DNA from: Opisthocomus hoazin
Taxonomy: Eukaryota > Chordata > Aves > Opisthocomiformes > Opisthocomidae
NCBI RefSeq assembly: GCF_030867145.1
Contig: NC_134429.1
Location: 15,996,677-16,060,676, forward strand
Direction of reading: 5' to 3'
DNA length: 64,000 bases
Shown here one piece after another: positions 1-10,447 of the stretch. The notes under the pieces are model-generated. The model saw nothing but the letters and a program-made list of their open reading frames with translations. It had not been told where the DNA came from and searched no databases. The position numbers and the translations under genes were made by a program. Within the stretch, counting starts at the first letter, position 1. Each line of letters opens with the position of its first letter.

Positions 1-480
1 AAAATAAAGTAACGCAAAAATACAACCAGTGAAATAAAGAATAAAAAAATGCATGAATGTAAAAATAAAGTAATGCAAGAAGAAAACTGATTAATAGTAA
101 GAGAAGCAATAAAAAAAAAAACGAAAATAAAATAACACAAAACCAAACTAATGCAAAAATAATGTGAGAAGATAATAAACGGATGCACAAATAAAAGCAC
201 AAAAATTAAACAGTAAAATGAATGAAAAGGTAGAAGGATGTGAGCCTAAAATAACATAAAAAGAAGAGAATGTTAAAATAAAAGAATGGGAAAAAATTTC
301 AAAAATAAAAGAATGGGAAAAAACTTCAAAAATACAAGAGTGCAAAAACAAAAGAATAAAAAAATAAAAGAATACAAAAATGAAAGAACACAAAAATAGA
401 AGAATAAAAACCCAAAAGAATACAAAAAATAAAATAAAGCAAAAAAAATTACAGTAATAAAAATAATAACGTTTATTATT
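1..480. repeat. A-rich low-complexity block
   Basis: Almost entirely A with scattered AATAAA/AAAATAAAAG words. Near 290-335 a short unit of the type AAAAGAATGGGAAAAAA-CTTC is duplicated in tandem. No coding signal; the open frames here encode only F/L/S-rich strings on the minus strand. Confidence 0.85.
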
Positions 481-1065
481 TTACTGTGCCCCCCCTCCAC
501 GTGCTCCCGCGATGCCGTGACACTGACTCCAGGCGGGAATGGCTTTGCGCTGGAGCGGGCGAGGAGCTCTCACACCTCCTCCTCCTCTTCTTCCTCCTCC
601 TCCTCCTGCTCCCCTCCCCCCCTATCTCCCCCGAGCCCACCCCGCGGGGGGGCCCCGGCCCCTTTGTTCCCCCCCCATCGGGCCCCTCCTGGGCACAGCG
701 CACATCCCGCCTTCAATAGCACCGCCAGCGGTTTGTTTTTTTTTTTTGGCTTTCCTGAATTAAACAAACACTTTTTTTCCCCCACCTTTCTGGAATTTTC
801 CTGACCCCGCGAATGCCCCCGTTTGGGCTTGATTTGATTATTTTTTAATTTGTCCTCTGGCTGTTCTGGGAAGAGGAGAACGAACCCCGCAGGCACCAAA
901 CCCCCCCAGACCCTCCTCGGACGTCGGGGCACGGCGGAGGGTGATGTCTGAAAAATGATAATGCCTGGAAACAAGACCCCCGCCGTGGCTGGAAGCTGGT
1001 TGGCGCAGGGCTTTCCTTCGGAGCGCGGGCGGGGGGACACAGGGGGATGCTGCACCCCCACCCGC
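481..1065. other. GC-rich intergenic stretch, no gene recognised
   Basis: Abrupt switch from A-rich to GC-rich sequence. It holds a (TCC)n run at about 576-612, poly-C tracts and a T-run near 735-747. Several frames are open only because of the (TCC)n and C runs. No splice-bounded exon was recognised. Confidence 0.6.
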
Positions 1066-1416
1066 ATCCGTGGTGCGTCCCTGGTGCATCCCTGCATCCC
1101 CACCTGCATCCCTGCATCCCTGCCCACATCCCTGGTGCACCGCTGGTGCATCCCTGCATCGCTGCCCACATCTCTGGTGCATCCCTGGCGCATCCCTGCC
1201 CGCATCCCTGCATCCCCACCCACATCCCTGGCACATCCCTGCATCCCTGGCACATCCCATCTCGCATCCCTGCATCCCCACCCGCATGCCTGGTGCATCC
1301 ATACATCCCTGCCCGCATCCCTGCATCCGCACCCGCATGCCCGGTGCATGCCTGCATCCCTGCTCGCATCCCTGGCACATCCCTGGTGCATCCCTGCATC
1401 TCCACCTTCATCCCTT
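1066..1416. repeat. CATCCCTG minisatellite, left part
   Basis: Imperfect tandem array of GCATCCCTG / TGCATCCCTGG / CATCCCCACCC words with a basic step of about 9-10 bp. The array is cut by a CR1 element at about 1417 and resumes at about 2828 with the same words, so the two parts were one array before insertion. Confidence 0.85.
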
Positions 1417-2828
1417 TTCAAAAAGGGTGGAAAGGAGGACCCTGGGAGCTACCGACCTGGCAGCCTCACCTCTGTGCCTGGGAAGATCATGGAACAGATC
1501 CTCCTAGAAGATATGCTAAGGGACATGGAGGCCAGGGAGGTGATTCGAGACACCCAGCATGGCTTCACCAAGGGCAAGTCCTGCCTGACCAACCTGGTGG
1601 CTTTCTATGATGGTGTAACAACAAGGGTGGACAAGGGAAAACCAATGGCCGTCATCTATCTGGATTTTTGTAAAGCCTTTGACACGGTCCCCCACAACAT
1701 CCTTCTCTCCAAATTGGAGAGCCATGGATTTGATGGGTGGACTGTTCGGTGGATAAGGAATTGGTTGGATGGTCGCAGCCAAAGGGTAGTGGTCAACGGC
1801 TCAATGTCCGGATGGAGACCAGTGGCGAGTGGAGTCCCTCAGGGGTCCGTACTGGGACTGGTGCTGTTCAATATATTTATCAATGACATGGACAGCGACA
1901 TCGAGTGCACCCTCAGCAAGTTTGCAGATGACACCAAGCTGAGTGGTACAGTCAAGACACCAGAAGGACGGGATGCCATCCAGAGGGACCTGCACAAGCT
2001 GGAGAGGTGGGCCTGTGTGAACCTCATGAGGTTCAACAAGGCCAAGTGCAAGGTCCTACACCTGGGTCGGGGTAATCCCTGGTACCAATACAGGCTGGGG
2101 GATGAAAGGACCGAGAGCAGCCCTGCTGAGAGGGACTTGGGGGTACTCATAGATGAAAGGCTGGACATGAGCCGGCAATGTGCGCTGGCAGCCCAGAGGG
2201 CCAACTGTGTCCTGGGCTGCATCAAGAGAAGTGTGGCCAGCAGGTCGAGAGAGGTGGTTCTGCCCCTCTACTCTGCTCTGGTGAGACCTCACCTGGAGTC
2301 CTGCGTTCAGCTCTGGAGCCCTCAGCACACGAAGGACGTGGAACTGTTGGAGCAGGTCCAAAGGAGGGCTACAAAAATGATCCGTGGGCTGGAGCACCTC
2401 TCCTATGAGGACAGGCTGAGAGAGTTGGGCTTGTTCAGCCTGGAGAAGAGAAGGCTCCAGGGAGACCTGATTGCAGCCTTTCAGTACTTAAAGGGAACCG
2501 ACAGGAAAGATGGGGACAAACTTCTTAGTAGAGACAGCAGTGACAGGACGAGGGGTGATGGTTTTAAACTAAAACAGGGTAGGTTTAGGCGGGATATAAG
2601 GAAGAAATTCTTTACAATGAGGGTGGTGAAACACTGGAATGGGTTGCCCAGAGAGGTGGTGGAGGCCCCATCCAAGACCTGGTTGGACAGGGCTCTGAGC
2701 ACCCTGATCTCGTTAGCGGTGTCCCTGCTCGCTGCGGGGGGGTTGGACTAGATGACCTCTAGGGGTCCCTTCCGACCCAAAACTTTCTGTGATTCTATGA
2801 TTCTATGATTCTATGATTCTATTCTATG
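1417..2828 (+). mobile_element. CR1 LINE, 5'-truncated, with open reverse-transcriptase frame
   Basis: The sense strand encodes the C-terminal part of CR1 ORF2 without interruption from about 1417 to the stop at 2749-2751, roughly 445 residues. Recognisable in order are the [17 protein letters not shown] block, [23 protein letters not shown], the catalytic FADDTKL box and the C-terminal block ending in LDRALSTL. The endonuclease and the 5' part of the RT domain are missing, so it cannot be autonomous. The 3' end is the typical CR1 tail of repeated ATTCTATG words (about 2787-2828). An uninterrupted frame suggests a young insertion. The apparent upstream frame extension to 955 reads through minisatellite and is not part of the element. 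Confidence 0.95.
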
Positions 2829-2935
2829 ATCCCCACCTGCATCCCTGCCTGCATCCCTGAATCCCTTCACACATCCCTGGTGCATCCCTCACCCCCACCC
2901 GCATCCCTGGCACATCCCTGTGTCCCTGGCGCGAT
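2829..2935. repeat. CATCCCTG minisatellite, right part
   Basis: Continues the array interrupted at 1416, with the same CATCCCTG, CCCACCTGCATC and CATCCCTGGTG words. Confidence 0.8.
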
Positions 2936-3255
2936 GCTGCTGCCAGGGGCTGCGATACCCGCCGCCAGCGGGCTGCTGGAGGGGGGCATCCCCAAAAACC
3001 TTCATCCGCCGGCCCAGCTTGCCTAGATTTTGGCACATCCTCCCCCAAGAAATCGCCTCCCCCTTGGGATGCCAACGGGGCGCCAAGGGCTGGTGGCTGG
3101 CGCTGCAAGAGTCGCGAGTTCGCAAGGTCTCGGCTGTGTCCCCAGCCCGTCCTGTCCCTCACCGGGACGGTTTGTGGTCCATGTCTCCTTAGAAAAAGGG
3201 ACTAAAGAAAGGGGTTCCTCTGTGGGGAGGACTGGAAAGATGAAAATGTCTGGTT
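2936..3255. other. Unique intergenic sequence
   Basis: Moderately GC-rich, no repeat, no convincing exon or RNA gene seen. Confidence 0.5.
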
Positions 3256-3530
3256 ATTTATTTATCTATTAGTAGTATTTCTGTAGTATAGTTATTAATT
3301 TTATTTATTTTTGTCATAGATGCATAATATTGTATTAGTATCAAACTACATATAATTATTAAATTATATATTATATTATACTATGCTATATTCAATTATT
3401 ATGATGTAGTATAGTATTGTATATTTTACCATACTACCATACATTTATTATATAATATATTAAATCACATGTAATTATGTTGATATATTAATATTATCTT
3501 TGTATAACATAGTGTATGTGTATAGATATC
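3256..3530. repeat. AT-rich low-complexity tract
   Basis: Dominated by TATTA, ATAGTAT and TTATATAAT words; nothing coding. Confidence 0.8.
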
Positions 3531-3624
3531 ATTTTGCAGCTTGCAGTGCAAAAAAGACCCCCAACGTGCCCAATATAGATATTTTTGTATATAATTTTGC
3601 AGCTTTCAGTGCAAAAAAGACCTG
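3531..3624. repeat. Tandem duplication of about 62 bp
   Basis: The words TTTTGCAGCTTGCAGTGC followed by AAAAAAGACC occur at about 3534-3560 and again, with one change, at about 3597-3622. Confidence 0.7.
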
Positions 3625-4505
3625 GAAATCCCCCATATAGAAGTGTGTCTCTGCAGACATGTATGAAATCCATAGGGAATTCTCTGCCGGAGCGTCTCCA
3701 CCGGGCTCGGTCCCCACCTCCCGGCGTCCCGGCTGGGCACCAGCCCTCGGCTTGGCCCCAACCAGCAGCCTCAGGGTCTTCCTCCGTAAGGAGAACGCCA
3801 GCCCAGTACTTAGACTGGGAACAAAACTCTTCCAGATTTTCCCTGGCACCCCAGATCCAGATATTAATTAATTTTCAAAGGATACAAACCATCAATTTTT
3901 CCAAAATTTTGGAAAATTTGCTGTTTTGGGCAAAACTTTCCATGCAGAATTATATTTAGTGTAATTTTTTTCTTCTTCTTTCTCCCAAATATATTTTCAC
4001 ACCTCTCCAACCTTCTTTGGAAATTGATTTCAGAGGTTCAGTGGGGAAATAAAGGAGCTTTTTGTGCCTGTAAAAATCATAAACACGCTGTTTTTTCGGC
4101 GGGACGCGAATTTTTCAGCAGGGCGATGGAGGAATTTACGGCGTCGCATCGGATTCGGAGCCTCAATGGAAAATTACCGTCGGGCGAACAAAGAAATCCG
4201 GGATTTGGGAGCGGGAAAGGGAATAAACAGGCGGGCCGGGAAGCCGGGAGGAAATCTTGGGCAGGGGAAGGGAAGGGAGAGAAAAGCTCGCGCTGCGGGG
4301 GGCAGCGAAAATACCCCCCCTGCGAGGGGCTGGGGCCGTGGGAAAGGGGGCGACCGGCTCCCGCGCCCTGAGATCCCCCCAAAATCCGGATGGTGATGGG
4401 GACGAAGCGCGTTGTCACCCCCCCAGCACCCGTATTTTGGGTGGGGGGTCGTTTTGGGGGGCAAAGGGGGGATTTTGCCATTTTGCCTTCCCTGGGTTTA
4501 TGCAG
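3625..4505. other. Intergenic, no gene recognised
   Basis: Mixed composition, becoming GC-rich after 4,170. Open frames occur on both strands but none has splice context or recognisable protein similarity. Confidence 0.5.
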
Positions 4506-5880
4506 ACTCATGTCCGTTCACAAGTGTGCAAGGGGAGAAAACATGACAGGGGAGCAAGTGTGCAAGGGGAGCCAGCACGTAAGGGCAGCAAGCTTGAAAA
4601 GGAAGCGTGCAAGGGGAACAAACATGCACAGGGAACAAGTGTGCAAGGGGAACAAGCGTGCGAGGGGACCAAGTGTGCAAGGGGAGCAAGGACGGAAAGA
4701 GAGCAAGCGTGGAAGAGGAGCAAGCTTGAAAAGGGAGTAAGTGTGCAAGGGGAATAGGCGTACAAAGGGACTGAGTGTGTGAGCAGAGCAAGCGTGCAAA
4801 GGGAGTAAGTGTGCAAAGGAGGCAAGCATGCACAGCATGCAAGGGAGCAAGTGTGCACAAGGAGCAAGCACACAAGGGGACTGAGTGTGCAAAGCATGCA
4901 ACGGGAGCAAGTGTGTGAGGGGAACAAGTGTGCAAGGGCACAAGTGTGCCGGGGAACATGCTTGAAAAGGGAGCAAGCACGCAACAGGATCGAGCGTGTG
5001 AAGCATGCAATGGGAGCAAGTGTGCAAGGTGGCAAGTGTGAAGGGGGACAAGGGTGCAAGGGCAGAATGTGCAAGGGGACCAGCATGCCAGGGGACAAGC
5101 ATGCAAGGGTAGAACGTGTAAGTGGACCAGCGTGCCAGGGCACAAGTGTGCCAGGGGACAAGTGTGCAAGGGCAGAATGTGTAAATGGACCAACGTGCCA
5201 TGGCAGAAGCATGCCAGGGCACAAGTGTGCCAGGGCACAAGCGTGTCAGGGGATAAGTGTGCCAGGGCAGAACATGCTGGGGCAGAACGCAGCAGGGGAC
5301 CAGCGTGCCAGGGCAGAAGCATGCCAGGGGACAAGCGTGCAAGGACACAAGTGTGCCAGGGGACAAGTATGTGAGGGCAGAACGTGCACGTAGACAAGCG
5401 TGCCAGGGCAGAATATGCCAGGGGACAAGCGTGCCAGGGGACAAGAGTGTCAGGGGACCAACATGCCAGGGCAGAGCATGCCAGGGCAGAACACAGCAAG
5501 GGATCAGCGTGCCAGGGCAGAAGTGTGCCAGGGGACAAGTGTGCAAGGGCACAAGCATGCCAGGGCAGAACGTGCACGTGGACAAGCATGCCAGGGCAGA
5601 ATATGCCAGGGCACAAGTGTGCCAGGTCAGAAGATGCTGGGGCAGAATGCAGCAGGGGACCAGCGTGCCGGGGCACAGCGTGCCAGGGTACAAGCATGCC
5701 AGGGCAGAACATGCCAGGGGACAAGCGTGCCCGGGCACAAGAGTGCCAGGGGACCAACATGGCAAGGCACAAGTGTGCCAGGGCAGAACATGCTGGGGCA
5801 GAATGCAGCAGGGGACCAGCGTGCAAGGGCACAAGTGTGCCAGGACAGAGCGTGCCGGGGCAGAGCGTGCCAGCGGCGTT
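4506..5880. repeat. Large 16-17 bp minisatellite with higher-order structure
   Basis: In the left part the unit is 17 bp, of the form AACAAGTGTGCAAGGGG. From about 5,080 it becomes 16 bp, of the form ACAAGTGTGCCAGGGG. A marked sub-block, AACATGCTGG followed by GGCAGAA and GCAGCAGGGG, recurs at about 5271, 5631 and 5787 with a weaker copy near 5474, giving a higher-order period of about 156 bp at the right end. The unit contains almost no stop triplets on either strand, which creates long open frames up to about 490 codons in several frames. These are by-products of the repeat, not genes. Confidence 0.95.
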
Positions 5881-6715
5881 GCGCCGCAGCGGGGCTTTGC
5901 AGACCCCCCAGCGCCCGGCCCAGCGCCCTGACCCTGCGGGCCCAGCCCGAACGCCCCCGACAGCTCCCCCCCCCCAGGGCACGATATCACCGGGGGGGGG
6001 TGTGTGTGTGTTAATTTGGCTTTATTCTTCCTTCGCCTATTAGAAAATCAACCGAAAAAGCGATAATTCAAATTAAAAGTTGCTTGAAGACGGGTGAGCG
6101 CCCAGCGTCCCCCATGTCCCTGGCGCTGGAAACGGTCGCTTTTTGGGGTGTTTTGGGTGCAAATCGCCTAAATTTGGCTCATGAACAGGGTGGTGGCAGG
6201 TGGGCGAGGCTGGGGGTCCCCAGGAGCCCCCCCAGCCCGGGGTTTGCTGCCACCGGAGGTGGGGGTGACCCCAGGAACAGGGCTCGATTGCCCATCCCGC
6301 GGGAATTTCTGCACCCATCAGTGGATCCAGGGCTGGACCCAGCCCCGGACCCCCCCGGGGAGCGGGGAGTGGGGGGACGCAGAGCCCGGGGGGGGGCAGG
6401 GACGGGGCAGAGAGGAGGCAGCTGCCTGCTCCCGGGCAAGACGGTGCCCATAGCCGCGGCGTCAGGCCGCTGCACGCCCAGCCCCGCTGCCCTCCGCCCT
6501 GCCGCAAGAGCTTGGTATGAGGAACAAACTCGTCGTCCTCCTCCTCCTCCTCCTCCCCACGTCCTGACAGGGGAGCTGGAGCCCGGCCCGGGCGTCACCC
6601 CAAAATCCAACCGCGGCGCCATGGAGACCCGGCCCTGGGGGTGCCAACTGCGGTCCCGCGCGGTGGGGGTCCCTGCTCAAGGCGTGCTCCAAAGCATCTG
6701 CTGGTGGGCGCCCCA
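5881..6715. other. GC-rich intergenic stretch
   Basis: Contains a poly-G/GT tract near 5991-6012 and a (TCC)n run near 6536-6556. No exon or RNA gene recognised. Confidence 0.5.
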
Positions 6716-7235
6716 CGGGTGTCCTTCACCCCACAGATGTTCTTCACCCCACGGGTGTCCTTCACACTCCAGATGTCCTGCATCCCATGGGCGTTCTTCA
6801 CCCCATGGATGTCCTTCACCCCACAAATGTCCTTCACCCCATGAATGTCCATCACCCCACAGAAGTTCTTCACCCCACAGATGTTCTTCACCCCATGGAT
6901 GTCCTTCACACTGCAGATGTCCTTCAACCCATGGACGTCCTTCACCCCATGGATGTCCTTCACCCCACAAATGTCCTTCATCCCACAGATGTCCTTCATC
7001 CCACAGATGTTCTTCACTCCATGCATGTGCTTCGCCCCACAGATGCGCTTCATCCCGTGGGTTTCCTTCACCTTGTAAATGTTCCTCACTGTGCAGACGT
7101 CCTTCACCCCACAGGTCTCCTTCACCCCATGGAAGTTCTTCATCCCATGGATGTCCTTCACCTCTGGATGTCCTTCACCCCACAGGTGTTGTTCATCTCG
7201 TGGACGCCCCTCATCCCCTGGATGTCCTTCCTCTC
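6716..7235. repeat. 18-bp minisatellite
   Basis: Unit of the form TCCTTCACCCCACAGATG, 18 bp, about 28 imperfect copies with CATGGATG and CAAATG variants. Because 18 is a multiple of three, the + strand frames read as repeated HPTDVLHPMDVL or FTPQMS words; this is repeat-derived. Confidence 0.92.
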
Positions 7236-8205
7236 CCCATGGACCCCACCAAGCCCACTGGGAAACGGCCCCTATGGGTGCCCCAACCTTCCCAGGACTC
7301 GGCTGCTGCATGCAGCCGGCCGGGAGCCCAACGTGCCAGAGCAAAGCTCCGCCGCCCTCCCCAGCCGCCAGCCGGCAACAGGCCCCAGTTATTGCAACAG
7401 GAGACAACAAGCCTCGGCCTGACCCCCCCCCCCCCCCAATTTTGGGGCTTCTGTGGACCGGTGGGAGGGCAGGTCCCTGCAGCTCCGGGATGGAGTATTT
7501 TTGGGTGGGTGTTGCCAGGATTTCACCTCGGTTTTGGGAAGCGAGGGATTGTTTTTGGAGTTATGCTCCCCTTGCACCAGCTGAGCATCATTTTTTGGGG
7601 GGTTCCCTGGGTAATGGGTGGGGGGGACCCCTAAAATATTGATACCCCCCCCCCCCCATGAGCCAGGGAATGTGGAAAGGAGGTAAAACCAAATCAGAAA
7701 CCCAGGGCAGGGTAGCGCAGGGTGGAATTCGAAAGCCGCAAGAATTTCGGTGGCTAAAAATCGAGGGAGGGATGGAAGTGGCTGCGTGGGAACCTCGCAA
7801 GCCCCGGCAGGATCCGCAGGCGCCCGCGCTTTGCGGTCCCCCCAAATCCGGGTCCATCCGACCGGCATCGCCCACCGTGCCGGGGTGCTTGGCTAAGCCC
7901 CCTTGCCCCCAGAACCGGGGCTTGAAGTGCCGGAAAGACCCCAACAGGGGGATACTTTTGGACACCCGGCTTTTTCGGGATGCTCTGAGCATCCCCCCCA
8001 AACCCACTGGCACCTTTGCAGCCGGGCCGGTTCTCCGGCATGCCGGGACGTGCCGGGAAGCACTCGCTTTTCCAGCATTTTCCTATCTCTCTCTTCCCTT
8101 ATGCAAAGAATTTGGTGCTAAAAAACCAGTGCCGGGGGCTTTGCCCCGGCTCATTCCCACCGTCCCCACGGGACATGGCGGCCTTGTGGCCCACGGGGTC
8201 CGGTC
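7236..8205. other. Intergenic with poly-C tracts
   Basis: Poly-C runs of about 15-16 at 7422-7437 and 7646-7659; otherwise unique GC-rich sequence. No gene recognised. Confidence 0.5.
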
Positions 8206-8935
8206 TTTGGGATTGCATGGGAATTGCTTGGGACTGCATGTGATTGCATGGGATTATATGGGATGATTGCATGAGATTTCTTGGGATTCCATGGGATTTC
8301 TTGGGATTGCTTGGGATTTCTTGGGATTAAAGGGAATTTCATGGGTCTGCATGGCAATTGTATGGGAATTGCAAGGGAATTGCATGGGATTGCATGGGAT
8401 GTTTGCATGGGATGGTTGCTTGGGACTGCATGGGATTGCATGGGAACTGCATGGGATTGTGTGGGATTCCATGGGATGATTGCATGGGATTGCTTGGGAT
8501 TGCATGTGATTGTATGGGATTCCATGGGATTACTTGGGATTGCATGTGATTGTATGAGATTGCATGGGATTTCATGGGTCTGCATGGGAATTGCATGGGA
8601 ATTGCATGGAATTTTATGGGAATTGCATGGGATTGTGTGCGATTCCATGGGATGATTGCATGGGATTTCTTGGGATTGCTTGGGATTGCATGTGATTGTA
8701 TGGGATTCCATGGGATTGCTTGGGATTTCTTGGGATTTCTTGGGATTACATGGGATTTCATGTGTCTCCATGGGATGGTTGCTTGGGACTGCAAGGGATT
8801 GCATTGGAACTGCATGGGATTGTATGGGATTCCATGGGATTGCACGGCATGATTGCATGGGATGATTGCTTGGGATTGCCTGGGATTGTACAGGATTCCA
8901 TGGGATTCCATGGGATTCCACGGGATGACTGCGTG
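8206..8935. repeat. 10-bp GGGATTGCAT minisatellite
   Basis: Array of GGGATTGCAT / GGGATTCCAT / GGGATTTCTT words with a basic step of about 10 bp, about 70 copies, with larger blocks reused, for example a GATGATTGCAT segment near 8252, 8474, 8652 and 8848. On the minus strand it reads as long P/S/H/A/I-rich frames; these are not genes. Confidence 0.92.
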
Positions 8936-10081
8936 GGAAGCAAAGCCTGAGCACAGGGATAGAGCCGCTGTTGCAGGCGCGTGAGGGATTTGGGGGATGC
9001 AGGATTAAGCTGAAGGGAGACGTTTTGCACCCAGGCGCTTTGGGATGGACTCGGGCCCTGCTGCAGCCCTTCGGCAAATATTCGGGGCTTTGAACTGGTC
9101 CCAGTCGCGTTTACAGCCCCTGGGAATGGGGAAGGAAAATCCGGCCGGGGAGATATCGGAGCCGGTTTGGCCGTTGGGGATTTTCAGGCTCCATCGGAGC
9201 CTCGACGTCAGATTTTAAAGCATTAAACCTTGCAAAGTGCCCAGATAAGGTGCAGAAAGGCTCTGGGCATCCCCCCGGCCACTCCCAGCCGGGACCCCCC
9301 CAAATTCCGGGATTTAAAGGCAAATGGCACTGATTCCCCTGCCCCACGGCAAGACCCTCTGCGTCACCCCACATTTTTGGGGGGTCCAAGCCCCCTGCTC
9401 CGCTGCCTCTGCTTTCTTCTAATGAGCAGAGAATTTCCCTTTCCTTCTGCTTTTGTGTTTCATCAGCCGCTCGTTAAAACCTTGGGCTTTAATTACTCCA
9501 GGCGAGGTGCAGCAGGGGCTGCATTTCCAATTTCCTATCTGAAATTTTTTTAATTGGGAGAAGCGAGGGGCCGCTGACCCAGCACCGCGAGAAAATCAAC
9601 CAAAGGGGGGTTACGGAGGGGGCCGTTTTCCGCGGATTTTATCCAAAGCATCGCCCCCCAAAACAGGGAGAATATCCCCAAATCCGCGTGCGAAGAGGCC
9701 GCCAGCTCCGCGTTATCTCGCCCATCGCCGCTCCGGGCAGGCGCTCGCTGACTCCTCACCTCTCCCAGCCTGACGCAGCTCACGATCACACAGATAGTTT
9801 CCATCCAACCTTTTTACCCTTCATCTTTTCTAAACCCTAAATAAAAATTAGAATAAAACCCAAAGCTGACGGAGACAGGTTTTTAGGGAGGTTTTTTTTT
9901 CCGGAGGCGAGACGGCGGCGTGGCTTTTCTTCTTCTCCGGCTTGGAAAGGAACGGGGCAAGTCAGGGGTTTTGCAATCCGCCTCCTGAATTTTTGGGAGA
10001 TGCTGAGTCATGAGTTTGGGGTATGGGGTTATGGAGAGGTTGGGTGAGTCTTTGTGAGACAGAGGGGTGCTGGGAGCACCC
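8936..10081. other. Unique intergenic sequence
   Basis: No repeat of note and no recognised exon. TGAGTCA (an AP-1-type heptamer) occurs at 10004-10010, a frequency expected by chance. Confidence 0.45.
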
Positions 10082-10447
10082 CCGAAAAATCAAATTGCGT
10101 CATCCTGGGAGGGTGACGGCCTCCAAAAAATCAAATTGCATGGTCCTGGGGGGAATATGGCCCCACAAAAAATCAAATTGCATTATTCTGGGAGGACGAT
10201 GACCCCCCAAAAATCAAATTGTGGGGTCCTGGCAGGATGACGTCTCCCAAAAATTCAAATTGCAAGGTCCTGGGAGGAATATGACCCCACAAAAAATCAA
10301 ATTGTATCATCCTGTCAAGATGATGACTCCCAAAAAACCAAATTACATAGTCCTGGGGGGACGATGACCTCCAAAAAATCAAATTGCATCGTCCTGGCAA
10401 GATGATGACCCCCCAAAAATCAAATTACATCATCCTGGGGGGACGCT
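10082..10447. repeat. 41-bp minisatellite
   Basis: About nine copies of a unit of about 41 bp built from the words CCAAAAAATCAAATTGCAT, GTCCTGGGAGG and ATGATGACC. Copy boundaries lie near 10086, 10126, 10167, 10209, 10250, 10292 and onward. Confidence 0.92.

Noticed and set aside
570-1421. 283-codon minus-strand open frame with GCRDAGRDV repeats
   Set aside because: It is the complement of the CATCCCTG minisatellite plus a (TCC)n run; no splice context and no known domain.
955-2751. A 598-codon gene combining a proline/histidine-rich head with a reverse transcriptase
   Set aside because: The head is minisatellite; only the CR1-derived part from about 1417 is meaningful.
4498-5990. Minus-strand frames of about 490 codons rich in LAHLCPGTL words
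   Set aside because: Generated by the stop-free 16-17 bp minisatellite; the same is true of the overlapping frames on both strands.
8151-9077. 308-codon minus-strand frame with IPCNPMQSHAIP words
   Set aside because: Translation of the 10-bp array; amino-acid periodicity follows the DNA unit.
4506-10447. Tandem arrays resembling CRISPR repeats
   Set aside because: Repeats are contiguous or degenerate without unique spacers, and this is a vertebrate genome.
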